NCBI RefSeq assembly: GCF_000378125.1
Contig: NZ_KB899241.1
Coordinates: 1,959,652-2,023,651, forward strand
Direction of reading: 5' to 3'
Length of the DNA: 64,000 nt
Origin: Rudaea cellulosilytica DSM 22992
Lineage (GTDB): Bacteria; Pseudomonadota; Gammaproteobacteria; Xanthomonadales; Rhodanobacteraceae
Below, one piece after another: positions 49,057-58,965 of the stretch. A program made the translations under genes and the position numbers. Under the pieces are notes generated by a model. It did no database searches. It was given only the letters and a program-made list of their open reading frames with translations, and was not told the origin of the DNA. The stretch's first letter is position 1; each line of letters starts with the position of its first letter.

Positions 49057-50424
49057 CTACGAGCCGAACACCTGCGCGAGATTGCGCGCAATGTCGTTGT
49101 AGAACGCCAGACTCATCAGGCTCATCAGCAAAGCGAGGCCGACATACTGGCCGGCGATCAGTGTACGTTCGCTGACCGGGCCACCTTTCACCCATTCGAC
49201 CAGGGTGAACAGGATGTGGCCGCCGTCGAGAATCGGGATCGGTAACAGGTTGAGGATGCCGAGGCTCAGGCTGATGACCGCGAGGAACGACAAGAACCAG
49301 GCCACGCCCTGGTTGGCCGACGCGTTGGCGACCTGGGCGATCGAAATGACGCTGGACAGGTTCTTCACCGAGGCCTCGCCGACCACCATGCTCTTGATCA
49401 TGCCGAGCATCGAGGCGGCTTGCTTCCAGGTCTCGGCGAACGCCGCGGGCACGGCGGCGAGCGGGCCGAAGTGCTCGAGCGCGTCCTTGGTTGCCGGGGC
49501 CGGGCCATAGCCGATGCCGATCTTGGTCTTCTCCTTGCCGTCGACGAGGCTTTTTTCTGCGACGACATGCAACGCAATGCGCTGGCCATCGCGCTCGACG
49601 AGAAATTCGAGGTCGGCAGACTTGGCCGTTTCATCGGCCAGTATCGAAGCAAAGCGTTCGGTATCGGCGGTCGCGATGCCGTTGACCTGCACGATGCGGT
49701 CGCCGGCGTGCATGCCGGCACGTTCGGCCGGCTGTCCCGCACTCACGCTGGCGACGATCGGCGGCGTAGGCTTGGCGTAGATGCCGATCGCGTCGACCGC
49801 GGCGCGGTTGTCTGGTGCGCCGGGCGGCAGTTTGCTCAGTGCCAGCACGGTGCTGCGTGCCTGGCCGTTCGCGTCGGTTACCTCGACGGCCGTGTCTCGG
49901 TGCAGCGCGGCCGCCTCGAAGATGGCCTGGATCGCATTGCTCATCGAGTCGATCTTCTCGCCGCCGACCGAGACGATGCGGTCGCCCGCGCTGAGGCCGG
50001 CTTCCGCGGCCAGGCCCTTGGGCGTGCCGATGACGGGCTGGTAGTCCGGCCGGCCGATCACGAACATCGCCCAGAATGCGACGAGGGTGAACAGGATGTT
50101 GAACACCGGCCCGGCCGCGGCGATGGCGATGCGCTGCCACGGCGGCTTCGAATGGAACTCGCCCGGTTCGCGCGCCGCGGCGATCGGGTCGTCGGCCTCG
50201 CGCTGGTCGAGGAACTTGACGTAGCCGCCGAGCGGAATCGCACCGATTGCCCACTCGGTGCCGTCCCGCCAGAACGAGGCGATCGGCTTGCCGAAGCCGA
50301 TCGAGAAGCGCAGCACGCGCACGCCGCAGCGTCGCGCCACCCAGTAGTGGCCGAATTCGTGGAAGGTGACCAGCACGCCGAGGGTGACGGCGAGCCAGAA
50401 GATGGAACCGAAGAATTCTTGCAT
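49057..50424 (-). CDS. rseP: RIP metalloprotease (site-2 protease) RseP
   Basis: A 455-residue inner-membrane zinc protease. HEFGH is at residues 22-26 in the first membrane helix, two PDZ domains lie in the middle, and NLLPIPILDGG near the C-terminus supplies the Asp ligand. It cleaves anti-sigma factor RseA-type substrates and signal-peptide remnants. It sits in the conserved dxr-rseP-bamA order. The length is normal. Confidence 0.96.
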   Translation of the reverse strand: MQEFFGSIFWLAVTLGVLVTFHEFGHYWVARRCGVRVLRFSIGFGKPIASFWRDGTEWAIGAIPLGGYVKFLDQREADDPIAAAREPGEFHSKPPWQRIAIAAAGPVFNILFTLVAFWAMFVIGRPDYQPVIGTPKGLAAEAGLSAGDRIVSVGGEKIDSMSNAIQAIFEAAALHRDTAVEVTDANGQARSTVLALSKLPPGAPDNRAAVDAIGIYAKPTPPIVASVSAGQPAERAGMHAGDRIVQVNGIATADTERFASILADETAKSADLEFLVERDGQRIALHVVAEKSLVDGKEKTKIGIGYGPAPATKDALEHFGPLAAVPAAFAETWKQAASMLGMIKSMVVGEASVKNLSSVISIAQVANASANQGVAWFLSFLAVISLSLGILNLLPIPILDGGHILFTLVEWVKGGPVSERTLIAGQYVGLALLMSLMSLAFYNDIARNLAQVFGS

Positions 50425-50502
50425 GGAGAAAATCGGAAATCGCGGTGGGGTTCGGAATGGAAAAATGCTTGCTTTCCTTCCCTAGGCGAGAAGGAGAAGA
50501 AA

Positions 50503-51717
50503 TCAGCAAAAGCCTTGTCGCATCTTACGTTGCGCCGTCTGGCGTGCCGTTAAATCCACGTGAACGAGGTGTTCGACGTCGGCCACCGGTTCAGCCGATA
50601 TTGCGTCGAGAGTGGCCTCGATCAACTCCGCGATGGCGAGGAACGGCAGGTTGCCCTCCAGGAACGCACCGACGGCGACCTCATTGGCCGCGTTGAGCAC
50701 GGTCGGTGCCGTGCCGCCTGCGGCCAAGGCGCGGTAGGCGAGGTCGAGGCAGCGGAACGTGTCACGATCGGGCGCCTCGAACTGCAGCGCGCCGGATTTG
50801 ACCAGGTCGAGCGGCGCCACGCCTGCGTCGATCCGCTCAGGCCACGCGAACGCGTGCGCGAGCGCGGTGCGCATATCCGGGTTGCCGAGCTGCGCGAGCA
50901 CCGAGCCGTCGGCGTACTCGACCAGCGAATGCACGAGGCTTTGCGGATGCACGACCACCTCAATCTGCGCCGGCGCCGCGCCGAACAGCCAGTGCGCCTC
51001 GATCACCTCGAGGCCCTTGTTCATCAGCGTCGCCGAGTCGACCGAGATCTTGCGGCCCATGCTCCATTTCGGATGCGCGCAAGCCTGGTCGGGCGTGACC
51101 GCGGCGAGGTCTGCGCGCTTGCGCCCGCGGAACGGACCGCCCGAGGCCGTGAGCAGAATCCGGCGCACGCCGGCGGCGGCGAGATCGGGTCTGCCGCCCG
51201 GCAGGCGTTCGACATCAACCGCCCTCGGTTGATGGGGCAAACACTGAAAAATCGCGTTGTGCTCGGAATCGACCGGGATCAGCTCGCCGCCGCCCGCGCT
51301 TACCGCATCGAGCAGCAGCGGGCCGGCCATGACCACCGATTCCTTGTTGGCGAGCAGCAGGCGCTTGCCGGCACGTGCGGCGGCAAGCGTCGACTCAAGC
51401 CCGGCGGCGCCGACGATCGCGGCGACGACGCTGTCGCACAGCTCACCCGACACGGCATCGTTGAGCGCGCGCGCTCCGGCGGCGGCACGTGTCGCAAGCC
51501 CGGCTGCGGCGAGTTTGTCGCGCAGCGAGGTCTCGAGCGCGGCGTCGGCGATGACCGCGAGATCAGGTTTGAAGCGCAGGCACAGCGCGACGAGTTCGTC
51601 GACCTTGCGGTGCGCGGCGAGCACGCTTGCGCGAAACCGGTCCGGGTGGCGCGCGATCACGTCGAGCGCGCTCGCACCGATCGAGCCGGTGGCGCCGAGG
51701 ATCGCGACGTTTCTCAT
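50503..51717 (-). CDS. dxr: 1-deoxy-D-xylulose 5-phosphate reductoisomerase
   Basis: A 404-residue NADPH-dependent enzyme. The N-terminus [17 protein letters not shown] is the cofactor site, [12 protein letters not shown] and [11 protein letters not shown] form the metal/substrate region, and [19 protein letters not shown] is diagnostic. It performs the second step of the MEP isoprenoid pathway, feeding UppS. Its start overlaps the cdsA stop as ATGA. Confidence 0.97.
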   Translation of the reverse strand: MRNVAILGATGSIGASALDVIARHPDRFRASVLAAHRKVDELVALCLRFKPDLAVIADAALETSLRDKLAAAGLATRAAAGARALNDAVSGELCDSVVAAIVGAAGLESTLAAARAGKRLLLANKESVVMAGPLLLDAVSAGGGELIPVDSEHNAIFQCLPHQPRAVDVERLPGGRPDLAAAGVRRILLTASGGPFRGRKRADLAAVTPDQACAHPKWSMGRKISVDSATLMNKGLEVIEAHWLFGAAPAQIEVVVHPQSLVHSLVEYADGSVLAQLGNPDMRTALAHAFAWPERIDAGVAPLDLVKSGALQFEAPDRDTFRCLDLAYRALAAGGTAPTVLNAANEVAVGAFLEGNLPFLAIAELIEATLDAISAEPVADVEHLVHVDLTARQTAQRKMRQGFC

Positions 51718-52529
51718 AGTCCGAGCAGCGCTTTGCCCAAGGCAAAGAAGGGCAGCGCAGCAAATACGCCGTCGAGGCGGTCGCAGACGCCGCCGTGACC
51801 CGGGAACAGGTTGCCCGAATCCTTCACTCCGGCATGGCGCTTGATCAAGCTCTCGAACAGGTCACCGACGACCGAAAACGCGACGCTGATCAGGGCGACC
51901 ACGACGAGCAACGCGAGGGTCACGCCGCGCACGTCGAGCAGCCAGCCGCCGATCGCGGCGACGATGCCGGAGCCGATCAGCGCGCCATACAGCCCTTCGC
52001 GAGTCTTGCCCGGACTGATCTGCGGTGCGAGCTTGACCTTGCCCCAGCGGCTGCCGGCGAAGTAGGCGAACGTGTCTGCCGACCAGACCAGCAGCATCGC
52101 GTAGAGCGCCCAGGTGTGCGGTATCGCCTGAGTCTGGTGGATGCGCATCAGGCCGGCGAATGCGGGTAGGATCGCGAGCGCGCCAGCGGCAAGTTTCACC
52201 GCGGTGTGCTCACGCGTCGGCGATGCGGCGTAAGAGAAATCGCGCAGCCAGAAGATCGCGCCTATCCAGGCGAGGCTGCCGAGGATGATGAACGACCACC
52301 ACAGCATGACGTTCGAGGTGAAATACAACGCCAGCATCGCGCCGACGCCGAGCGCGACCGCGCCCGCGCGCCATGGCCGCGCTTGCATGCCGGAAAGACG
52401 CGTCCATTCCCACATGCCGATGCCGCAGATCGTCCCGATCACCGCAACGAACGCCGGTGTTGGTACGAACAGGAACAACGCGATCGCGAACGGCGTGATC
52501 AGCAGCGCGGTAATGACACGTTGTTTCAT
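51714..52529 (-). CDS. cdsA: Phosphatidate cytidylyltransferase
   Basis: A 271-residue polytopic membrane enzyme. The CdsA signature near the C-terminus ([28 protein letters not shown]) is present. It makes CDP-diacylglycerol for phospholipid synthesis. It is coupled to dxr by a 4-base overlap and separated from uppS by a 136-base gap that holds a duplicated hairpin. Confidence 0.96.
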   Translation of the reverse strand: MKQRVITALLITPFAIALFLFVPTPAFVAVIGTICGIGMWEWTRLSGMQARPWRAGAVALGVGAMLALYFTSNVMLWWSFIILGSLAWIGAIFWLRDFSYAASPTREHTAVKLAAGALAILPAFAGLMRIHQTQAIPHTWALYAMLLVWSADTFAYFAGSRWGKVKLAPQISPGKTREGLYGALIGSGIVAAIGGWLLDVRGVTLALLVVVALISVAFSVVGDLFESLIKRHAGVKDSGNLFPGHGGVCDRLDGVFAALPFFALGKALLGL

Positions 52530-52535
52530 AGCAAC

Positions 52536-52635
52536 CGTCCCTGATTGCGAAGATCACAAAGCGGCCATCCTTGGCCGGATTTGTCTCTGCAGTCGTCCCT
52601 GATTGCGAAAATCACGAAGCGGCCATCGTTGGCCG
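52536..52635. repeat. Duplicated 42-bp element with hairpin in the cdsA-uppS gap
   Basis: Two copies (52536-52577 and 52594-52635), 58 bases apart, share CGTCCCTGATTGCGAA and AAGCGGCCAT..TTGGCCG with few mismatches. Each copy contains CGGCCA/TGGCCG inverted arms. A small intergenic repeat, possibly one of a genome-wide family. Confidence 0.75.
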
Positions 52636-52665
52636 CACTTTTCAAATCAGATTGCAACTTCGCGA

Positions 52666-53403
52666 TCATGTTCCGCCCCCGACCTGGGCGCTCGTTTTAC
52701 CATATCGGCGCTCGCGTCCGGCGAAATCGGCGATCGCGGCATCGAGGTGGGCTGCGTCGAAGTCCGGCCAGAGCGTTTCGGAAAAGACAAGTTCGGCGTA
52801 GGCGAGCTGCCAGAGCAGGAAATTGCTCACGCGTTTCTCGCCGCCGGTGCGGATGAACAAGTCCAGCGGCGGCAGGTCCGCCAGCGAGAAATATCCAGCC
52901 AGACGCGCCTCGTCGATCTGCGTCGCATCGATTTCTCCGCGGACGGCAGCTTGCGCGGCTTGGCGCGCGGCTTGCGCGATGTCCCAGCGGCCGCCGTAGT
53001 TGACCGCGATGTTGAGCGCGAGCTTGGCGTTGCCGGCAGTCTTTTCCATCGCCGCGTACATGCGCTCGCGCAGCGCTGGCGCGAACGCGGCCAACTCGCC
53101 GACGAAGCGGATGCGTACGCCGTAGCCATGCAGTTCGTTGACCTCTCGGTCGAGCGCCTTGAGGAACAGTTCCATGAGCGCGCCGACCTCATCCTGCGGC
53201 CGTTTCCAGTTCTCCGAGGAGAACGCGAAAAGGGTCAGCGCCTCGATGCCGCGGCGCAGGCAGGCCTCGATGATCGCACGCACCGCCTTCTGCCCGGCAC
53301 GGTGACCGAACGTGCGCGGCCGATGGCGCTGTTTGGCCCAGCGGCCGTTGCCGTCCATGACGATGGCGATATGGCGCGGGAGTTTATTTGTGGAGTTTTC
53401 CAC
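52666..53403 (-). CDS. uppS: Undecaprenyl diphosphate synthase
   Basis: A 245-residue cis-prenyltransferase. The catalytic MDGNGRWAKQR has its Asp at residue 17. LTLFAFSSENWKRP and the C-terminal DLFIRTGGEKRVSNFLLWQLAYAE signatures are intact. It makes the C55 lipid carrier for peptidoglycan and O-antigen synthesis. A gap of 200 bases separates it from frr. Confidence 0.97.
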   Translation of the reverse strand: MENSTNKLPRHIAIVMDGNGRWAKQRHRPRTFGHRAGQKAVRAIIEACLRRGIEALTLFAFSSENWKRPQDEVGALMELFLKALDREVNELHGYGVRIRFVGELAAFAPALRERMYAAMEKTAGNAKLALNIAVNYGGRWDIAQAARQAAQAAVRGEIDATQIDEARLAGYFSLADLPPLDLFIRTGGEKRVSNFLLWQLAYAELVFSETLWPDFDAAHLDAAIADFAGRERRYGKTSAQVGGGT

Positions 53404-53603
53404 TTTGTAGTGTCTTGCTCGTCATTCCGGCATGGATGCCGGGGTTCGTTGAACGCACGTCCGTGATGCGTGCAACGAACTCGCGCGCATCGTGCGCGCG
53501 ACCTTTCGGGCATTTCCGTCATGCCCTCGTCGCGGCAAACGGGGACCCGGGGATCAAAAGCGGAAAAGAAAAAACGTGAGGTATTGCGTCTCTTCTTTGT
53601 TTT

Positions 53604-54161
53604 TTACATCGCCATCAATTCGTCTTCTTTCGATTTGACCACGCCGTCGACGTCCTTGACGAACTTGTCGGTGAGCTTCTGCATGTCGTCCTCGGCCTTG
53701 CGCTCTTCGTCCTCGGTGATCTTCTTGTCCTTGAGCAGTTCCTTGATCTGGTGCAGCGCGTCGCGGCGCACGTTGCGGATCGCGATCTTCGCGTTCTCGC
53801 CTTCGTGCGAAACGTGCTTGGACAATTCCTTGCGGCGCTCCTGGGTGAGCGGCGGGATGTTGATGCGGATCACCGTGCCGGCGGTGGTCGGGGTGAAGCC
53901 GAGGTTGGCGGCGATGATCGCCTTTTCGACGGCCTGCACCATGGGCTTCTCCCACGGCGTGATCGTCAGCGAGCGCGCGTCGGCGACGGCGATGTTGGCC
54001 ACCTGGCCGATCGGCACGTCGGAACCGTAGTAGTTGACCTTGAGATGATCGACCAGCGCCGTGCTCGCGCGACCGGTGCGCAGGCGCGTCAACTCGTGCT
54101 TGAGCGCGTCCACGCTCTTGGCCATGCGCGTCTGCGCGTCGGTTTTGATGTTGTTGAGCAT
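53604..54161 (-). CDS. frr: Ribosome recycling factor
   Basis: A 185-residue protein of exactly the usual length. Signatures LRTGRASTALVDHLKVNYYG near residue 27 and the ITPWEKPMVQAVEKAI region are present, as is a long helical hairpin. It splits post-termination ribosomes with EF-G. Normally it directly follows pyrH; here an ECF sigma factor and a secreted protein are inserted between them. Confidence 0.97.
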   Translation of the reverse strand: MLNNIKTDAQTRMAKSVDALKHELTRLRTGRASTALVDHLKVNYYGSDVPIGQVANIAVADARSLTITPWEKPMVQAVEKAIIAANLGFTPTTAGTVIRINIPPLTQERRKELSKHVSHEGENAKIAIRNVRRDALHQIKELLKDKKITEDEERKAEDDMQKLTDKFVKDVDGVVKSKEDELMAM

Positions 54162-54286
54162 GGCGGGCTCCGTGGTGTTGGAAAGGCTGCGGAGTATATC
54201 AGCCCGCCCGCGGGTGATCTCGCGGCTCCGGCAGCGTCAGGCAACGGTGTCGGCCGTGGCTGCGAGGAGGACGGGCTGCGCCGAAG

Positions 54287-55006
54287 TCATTCGGATGGAA
54301 GCAGTCCCGGCAGCGTCTTGTGCACGTGATCGATTTCGTGGTCAAGCGAGATCAGGTCGTTGGTCGTCTCTGCAAGTTCTTCGCGCACACAGGCTTGCAG
54401 GCGTGCGCGCAAGCGGTGCACCGCGACCGCGAGGGTGCCACGTTTCATCTGCAGCGTCTCCGCGAGGCGCGCGTAGTCGTCTTCGCTGGGGCGTTCGATC
54501 AGGAATTCGCTGACGGCGTCGAACAGATCTTCTTTGCCCGCCGCGGCCGTCTCGGCGCGCAGTCGGCGAATGGCGGCGTGCAGAACGGCTTGCGCCCAGC
54601 TGCGCTCGAAAACCTGTTCGGGCGTGGTGGGCTGTTGCGTGTCGCCGAGCGGGTCGCCGGTATCGAGATCGTCGAGTGCGGCATGGCGGACGGCGCCGCC
54701 GCGTTTGAGCGCGCGTTGGCGGTCGCTTTCATCGTCGAGGAAATGCTTGAGCGCGGTCAGCAGGAAGGAGCGGAAGCGGCCGCGCGCAGGGTCGGCCTGT
54801 GCATGCACGGCGCGCTCGATGAAGCGGGTGAAGAAGCCCTGGGCGAGATCCTCGGCGACGTCTGACGCGTGGCCGCGGGCGCGAATGTAGGCGAGCACGG
54901 GTGGACGGTAGGTGCGGCATAGCGATTCCAGCGCCACGCGCGCCTCGGCTTGTTCGCCGCGCGAGCGCAGCACCACGCTCCAATGCGTCGTATCGAACCG
55001 GGCCAT
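54287..55006 (-). CDS. ECF-type RNA polymerase sigma factor (TTHWSVV group)
   Basis: A 239-residue protein, starting at 55006 behind GGGGAGA. The N-terminus MARFDTTHWSVVLRS is the hallmark of a group of ECF sigma factors. A sigma-2-like region (YRPPVLAYIRARGHASDVAEDLAQGFFTRF) is followed by a linker and a sigma-4-like helix-turn-helix (YARLAETLQMKRGTLAVAVHRLRARLQ). It has an extra C-terminal tail of about 30 residues. Members of this group are often linked to Ser/Thr kinases instead of classical anti-sigma factors, but neither is encoded next to it here. Target genes are unknown. Confidence 0.88.
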   Translation of the reverse strand: MARFDTTHWSVVLRSRGEQAEARVALESLCRTYRPPVLAYIRARGHASDVAEDLAQGFFTRFIERAVHAQADPARGRFRSFLLTALKHFLDDESDRQRALKRGGAVRHAALDDLDTGDPLGDTQQPTTPEQVFERSWAQAVLHAAIRRLRAETAAAGKEDLFDAVSEFLIERPSEDDYARLAETLQMKRGTLAVAVHRLRARLQACVREELAETTNDLISLDHEIDHVHKTLPGLLPSE

Positions 55007-55111
55007 CGACACGTCTCCCCTAGTTGACGCGGCTACAGTCTGCCACAAACGCTTCACGATCAAGCGATCCGCTTACGCGCAATCGCGGTGCAGAGTAAAA
55101 GGCGGTCTCGG

Positions 55112-55140
55112 AAAAAAGTCGCCCCGCATCGGCGGGGCGA
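55112..55140 (-). terminator. Intrinsic terminator after the small secreted protein
   Basis: On the minus strand a perfect 9-bp stem (TCGCCCCGC/GCGGGGCGA, 4-base loop, 55119-55140) is followed by a T-run (55117-55112). It should end transcription before the sigma factor gene. Confidence 0.88.
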
Positions 55141-55171
55141 ACTTCACACAAGATGGAATCGCGTGTGCGAC

Positions 55172-55528
55172 TCATTTCGTCGATGCGAACGCCGTCAGGT
55201 GCTGCTCGTCGTAGGTGCGTGCAAACGAGTCGTAGCGGCGCGCGACCTTGTCGTACGAGGTGGCGTACTGAAGCGAGGTGGTCGCCGCACCGAACAGCAT
55301 GCCTATTTCGCTCATCGTGAAATTGCGGCGGATTTCCTTGTGGAAGGCCGTGCATTCGACGGCCGAGTTCGGCGGCGTGCAGTCGAGCGTATAGCCGCTG
55401 CGCGGAGCTTTGGCGGACGAACGCTCCGAATGCACGACGACCGACGGAAGGGACGATTGCGGTTCCGCCTGGGCGATGCCGGCTGTTGCGGAAAGCGCGA
55501 TTGCGATGTTGAGCAGAAGAGTTTTCAT
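55172..55528 (-). CDS. Small secreted protein of unknown function
   Basis: A 118-residue exported protein with signal peptide MKTLLLNIAIALSATAGIAQA, starting at 55528 behind GAGGAAA. The mature part contains two cysteines (TLDCTPPNSAVECTAF), which may form a disulfide, and a helical region with many Tyr, Arg and Asp residues. No family recognised. It is flanked by pyrH upstream and a strong terminator downstream, so it is expressed apart from the sigma factor gene. Confidence 0.78.
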   Translation of the reverse strand: MKTLLLNIAIALSATAGIAQAEPQSSLPSVVVHSERSSAKAPRSGYTLDCTPPNSAVECTAFHKEIRRNFTMSEIGMLFGAATTSLQYATSYDKVARRYDSFARTYDEQHLTAFASTK

Positions 55529-55780
55529 GATGTTTCCTCGATGTGATGGATGGACGAAAATACGTTCCGAAACACGGATGCGGTCCTTCCCTTGACCGCA
55601 TCCGTTCCCTGACGCTTGGGCCTTCGCATCGTGCGCCGGCCGAAGTTTTTGCCTTCGACCATCATTGCGGGAATCGGCCGGCGCGATTACAGCCGGGTCG
55701 GCGAAGCGCGAAAAAAAGACGCGCACAGGCAAGCGCGCATGCCTTGCACATGCGCTGCGGGAACGACCATCGAGAGCGGA

Positions 55781-56506
55781 TTACTTGCCGGTGTCGACCA
55801 GCGTGCCGACGGCTTCGCCGCGCATGATGCGCATGAGGTCGCCCTCGCGGCCCATGTCGTAGATACGCAGCGGCAGTTTGTTGTCGCGGCAAAGTGCGAT
55901 CGCTGCGGTGTCCATCACCGCGAGCTTGCGTTCGATCACCTGGTCGTAGGTCAGACGATCGTAACGAGTCGCGGTGGCGTCCTTCTTCGGATCGGCGGTG
56001 TAGATACCGTCGACCTTGGTCGCCTTGAGTACGAGGCCGGCGCCGATCTCGATCGCGCGCAGCGCGGCGGCCGAATCGGTGGTGAAGAACGGGTTGCCGG
56101 TGCCGGCGGCGAAGATCGTGATGCGGCCCTTCTCGAGGTGGCGGATCGCGCGCCGGCGGATGAAGTCTTCGCAGACCTCGTTGATCTTGATCGCGCTCAT
56201 CACGCGCGCTTCGCCGCCCGATCTCTCGATCGCGTCCTGCATCGCGAGCGCGTTGATCACGGTGGCGAGCATGCCCATGTGGTCGCCGGTGACGCGATCC
56301 ATGCCGGCTGCAGCGAGGCCTTCACCGCGGAAGATGTTGCCGCCGCCGATGACCATGCCGACCTGCACGCCGGCGCGTTCCACCTCGATCGTCTCGCGCG
56401 CGAGGCGGTAGATCACCTTCGGATCGATGCCGTAGTCGGAATCGCCCATCAACGCTTCGCCAGAAAGTTTCAACAGGATGCGCTTGTATTTCGTCTCGGC
56501 GGGCAT
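55781..56506 (-). CDS. pyrH: Uridylate kinase
   Basis: A 241-residue amino-acid-kinase-fold UMP kinase. [16 protein letters not shown] at the start, [11 protein letters not shown] and the [20 protein letters not shown] nucleotide region are diagnostic. It phosphorylates UMP to UDP. It lies in the conserved rpsB-tsf-pyrH order, but a 230-base repeat-bearing gap with the tsf terminator separates it from tsf. Confidence 0.97.
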   Translation of the reverse strand: MPAETKYKRILLKLSGEALMGDSDYGIDPKVIYRLARETIEVERAGVQVGMVIGGGNIFRGEGLAAAGMDRVTGDHMGMLATVINALAMQDAIERSGGEARVMSAIKINEVCEDFIRRRAIRHLEKGRITIFAAGTGNPFFTTDSAAALRAIEIGAGLVLKATKVDGIYTADPKKDATATRYDRLTYDQVIERKLAVMDTAAIALCRDNKLPLRIYDMGREGDLMRIMRGEAVGTLVDTGK

Positions 56507-56548
56507 GGGCGGATCTCGTCGTGATTTGTGAAATTATATCGCGGTGCA

Positions 56549-56686
56549 GAAAAAATCGCCGGGAGCGATTTTTGACATCGCGTCAGCGATGGCCGCAGGG
56601 TGAGTGCCATGGATGGTAGTCACAAAAAATCGCCGGGAGCGATTTTTGGCATCCCGTCAGCTTTGGTGCGCAGGGTGGTGGCCATA
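56549..56686. repeat. Two 74-bp tandem copies with terminator-like hairpins between tsf and pyrH
   Basis: Each copy carries AAAAATCGC/GCGATTTTT around a CGGGA loop (56551-56573 and 56625-56647), followed by similar sequence (CATC.CGTCAGC, GCAGGGTG). The copies are offset by 74 bases. The A/T-flanked symmetric stem could act as a terminator on either strand, or be a member of an extragenic palindrome family. Confidence 0.75.
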
Positions 56687-56715
56687 AAAAAACCCGCAGT
56701 GGCCTGCGGGTTTTT
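56686..56715 (-). terminator. Intrinsic terminator of rpsB-tsf
   Basis: AACCCGCAG and CTGCGGGTT pair around a 4-base loop (56691-56712), with T-runs on both sides, so it can work in both directions. It lies 22 bases past the tsf stop. Confidence 0.88.
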
Positions 56716-56736
56716 CTTTTCTTCAACGCGAGGCGT

Positions 56737-57612
<876 letters not shown>

Positions 57613-57643
57613 GGGTACCTCTTTGCGTGATTCAAAAGATGGA

Positions 57644-57713
57644 CGCGCGATCATGCAGATCGCGCGTTACGCTGAGTTGAATGTTTCGTTGCCTTCGAAA
57701 GCGAAAGGCAACG
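57644..57713 (-). promoter_or_regulatory. Two hairpins in the rpsB-tsf intercistronic gap
   Basis: CGTTGCCTT/AAGGCAACG (57687-57713) begins 8 bases past the rpsB stop. CGCGCGATC/GATCGCGCG (57644-57666, 5-base loop) follows. Both stems are perfect over 9 bases and lack T-runs. Partial attenuation or mRNA processing between the two genes is plausible. Confidence 0.5.
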
Positions 57714-57720
57714 CGACGGA

Positions 57721-58668
57721 TCAGACCGCCGCGTCCTTGTCGGCCGCTTCGTTCTCGGCGACTTCGGCTTCGGCGCGAGCGAGGCCGGCAGCGTCGTTGT
57801 CGCCAGCCTTCTTCGCCGCCGGGGCGGGGCCGCGGCGTTGACCGGCCGGGGCCTTCTTCGGCGCCGGCTTGCGCGGGCCTGGCTTGCGGCGGTCGTCGCG
57901 GTCGTCAGCGCGCTTCTTCGTCACCGGATTGCCTTCGGCGTCGAGTTCGACGAACTCGTCCTTGGCCGCGGCAACGTAGGCCGGCGCAGCGGCCTTGCCT
58001 TCGAGCACCGCATCGGCAGCAGCGCGCGCGTACAGCTGCACGGCGCGGATCGCGTCGTCATTGCCCGGGATCGCGTAGTCGACCAGCGACGGGTCGTAGT
58101 TGGTATCGACCACGGCGATGACCGGAATGCCGAGCTTCTTCGCTTCCTTGATCGCGATGTCTTCGTGGCCGATGTCGATCACGAACAGCGCATCGGGCAG
58201 GGCGTTCATGTTCTTGATGCCGCCGAGCGATTTCTCGAGCTTTTCCTTCTCGCGAATCAGGCCGAGCACTTCGTGCTTGACCAGCTTCTCGAAACGGCCG
58301 TCGACGGACATCGCCTCGATCTCTTTCAGGCGACCGACCGACTGCTTGACCGTGCGGAAGTTGGTCAGCATGCCGCCGAGCCAGCGTTGGCTGATATAGG
58401 GCATGCCGCAACGCGCGGCTTCTTCCTTGAGCGTGTCGCGCGCCGAGCGCTTGGTGCCGACGAACAGCACGGTGCCGCGCTTCTGCGCGATCGCCGACAG
58501 GAAGTTCATCGCGTCGGTGAACAGCGGCAGGGTCTTTTCGAGGTTGATGATGTGGATCTTGCCGCGCGCGCCGAAGATGTACGGCGCCATGCGGGGGTTC
58601 CAGTAGCGGGTCTGATGACCGAAATGCACGCCGGCTTCGAGCATCTGGCGCATGGTGACTTGAGGCAT
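57721..58668 (-). CDS. rpsB: Small ribosomal subunit protein uS2 with long C-terminal extension
   Basis: A 315-residue protein. Residues 1-240 are a normal S2 ([48 protein letters not shown]). After that comes an extension of about 70 residues rich in Ala, Lys, Pro and Arg that turns acidic at the very end, absent from E. coli S2. It binds the 30S platform with S1. Expression starts from a perfect-looking promoter with a leader of about 230 bases. Confidence 0.97.
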   Translation of the reverse strand: MPQVTMRQMLEAGVHFGHQTRYWNPRMAPYIFGARGKIHIINLEKTLPLFTDAMNFLSAIAQKRGTVLFVGTKRSARDTLKEEAARCGMPYISQRWLGGMLTNFRTVKQSVGRLKEIEAMSVDGRFEKLVKHEVLGLIREKEKLEKSLGGIKNMNALPDALFVIDIGHEDIAIKEAKKLGIPVIAVVDTNYDPSLVDYAIPGNDDAIRAVQLYARAAADAVLEGKAAAPAYVAAAKDEFVELDAEGNPVTKKRADDRDDRRKPGPRKPAPKKAPAGQRRGPAPAAKKAGDNDAAGLARAEAEVAENEAADKDAAV

Positions 58669-58965
58669 TGTATACTCTCACTGCAATGGACATCCTCGCG
58701 CGTTGTCGTTGGCGCGATGAGTCCGGGGTTTAACCTCCACGTATCCAGCGTTGGCGACCTCGTTTCCCGAAGGGATCGAAGCACCCCGACAACGGTATCG
58801 ATACGTGTGCGGATTTGGGCGGAATGCCCGGCGGACTTGGGAATTTGCTCCCGCGACCGCATTTCGAAAGCCGGCTTCTGTATTTGCAGCGGCCCGCGAA
58901 ACTTTGAAATTATAGCCTGTGGACCCGCTTGGGGACAAGCAGCCCCGGGCCGGACCGAGAAAAGC
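58669..58965. other. Divergent control region between rpsB and map
   Basis: About 300 bases with no gene. It carries the rpsB promoter and the long rpsB leader (minus strand). I saw no equally good promoter for map on the plus strand. Confidence 0.6.
58909..58938 (-). promoter_or_regulatory. rpsB promoter
   Basis: On the minus strand TTGTCC (58938-58933) and a consensus TATAAT (58914-58909) are separated by 18 bases. Transcription should start near 58902, leaving about 233 bases of leader before the rpsB ATG. Confidence 0.75.
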
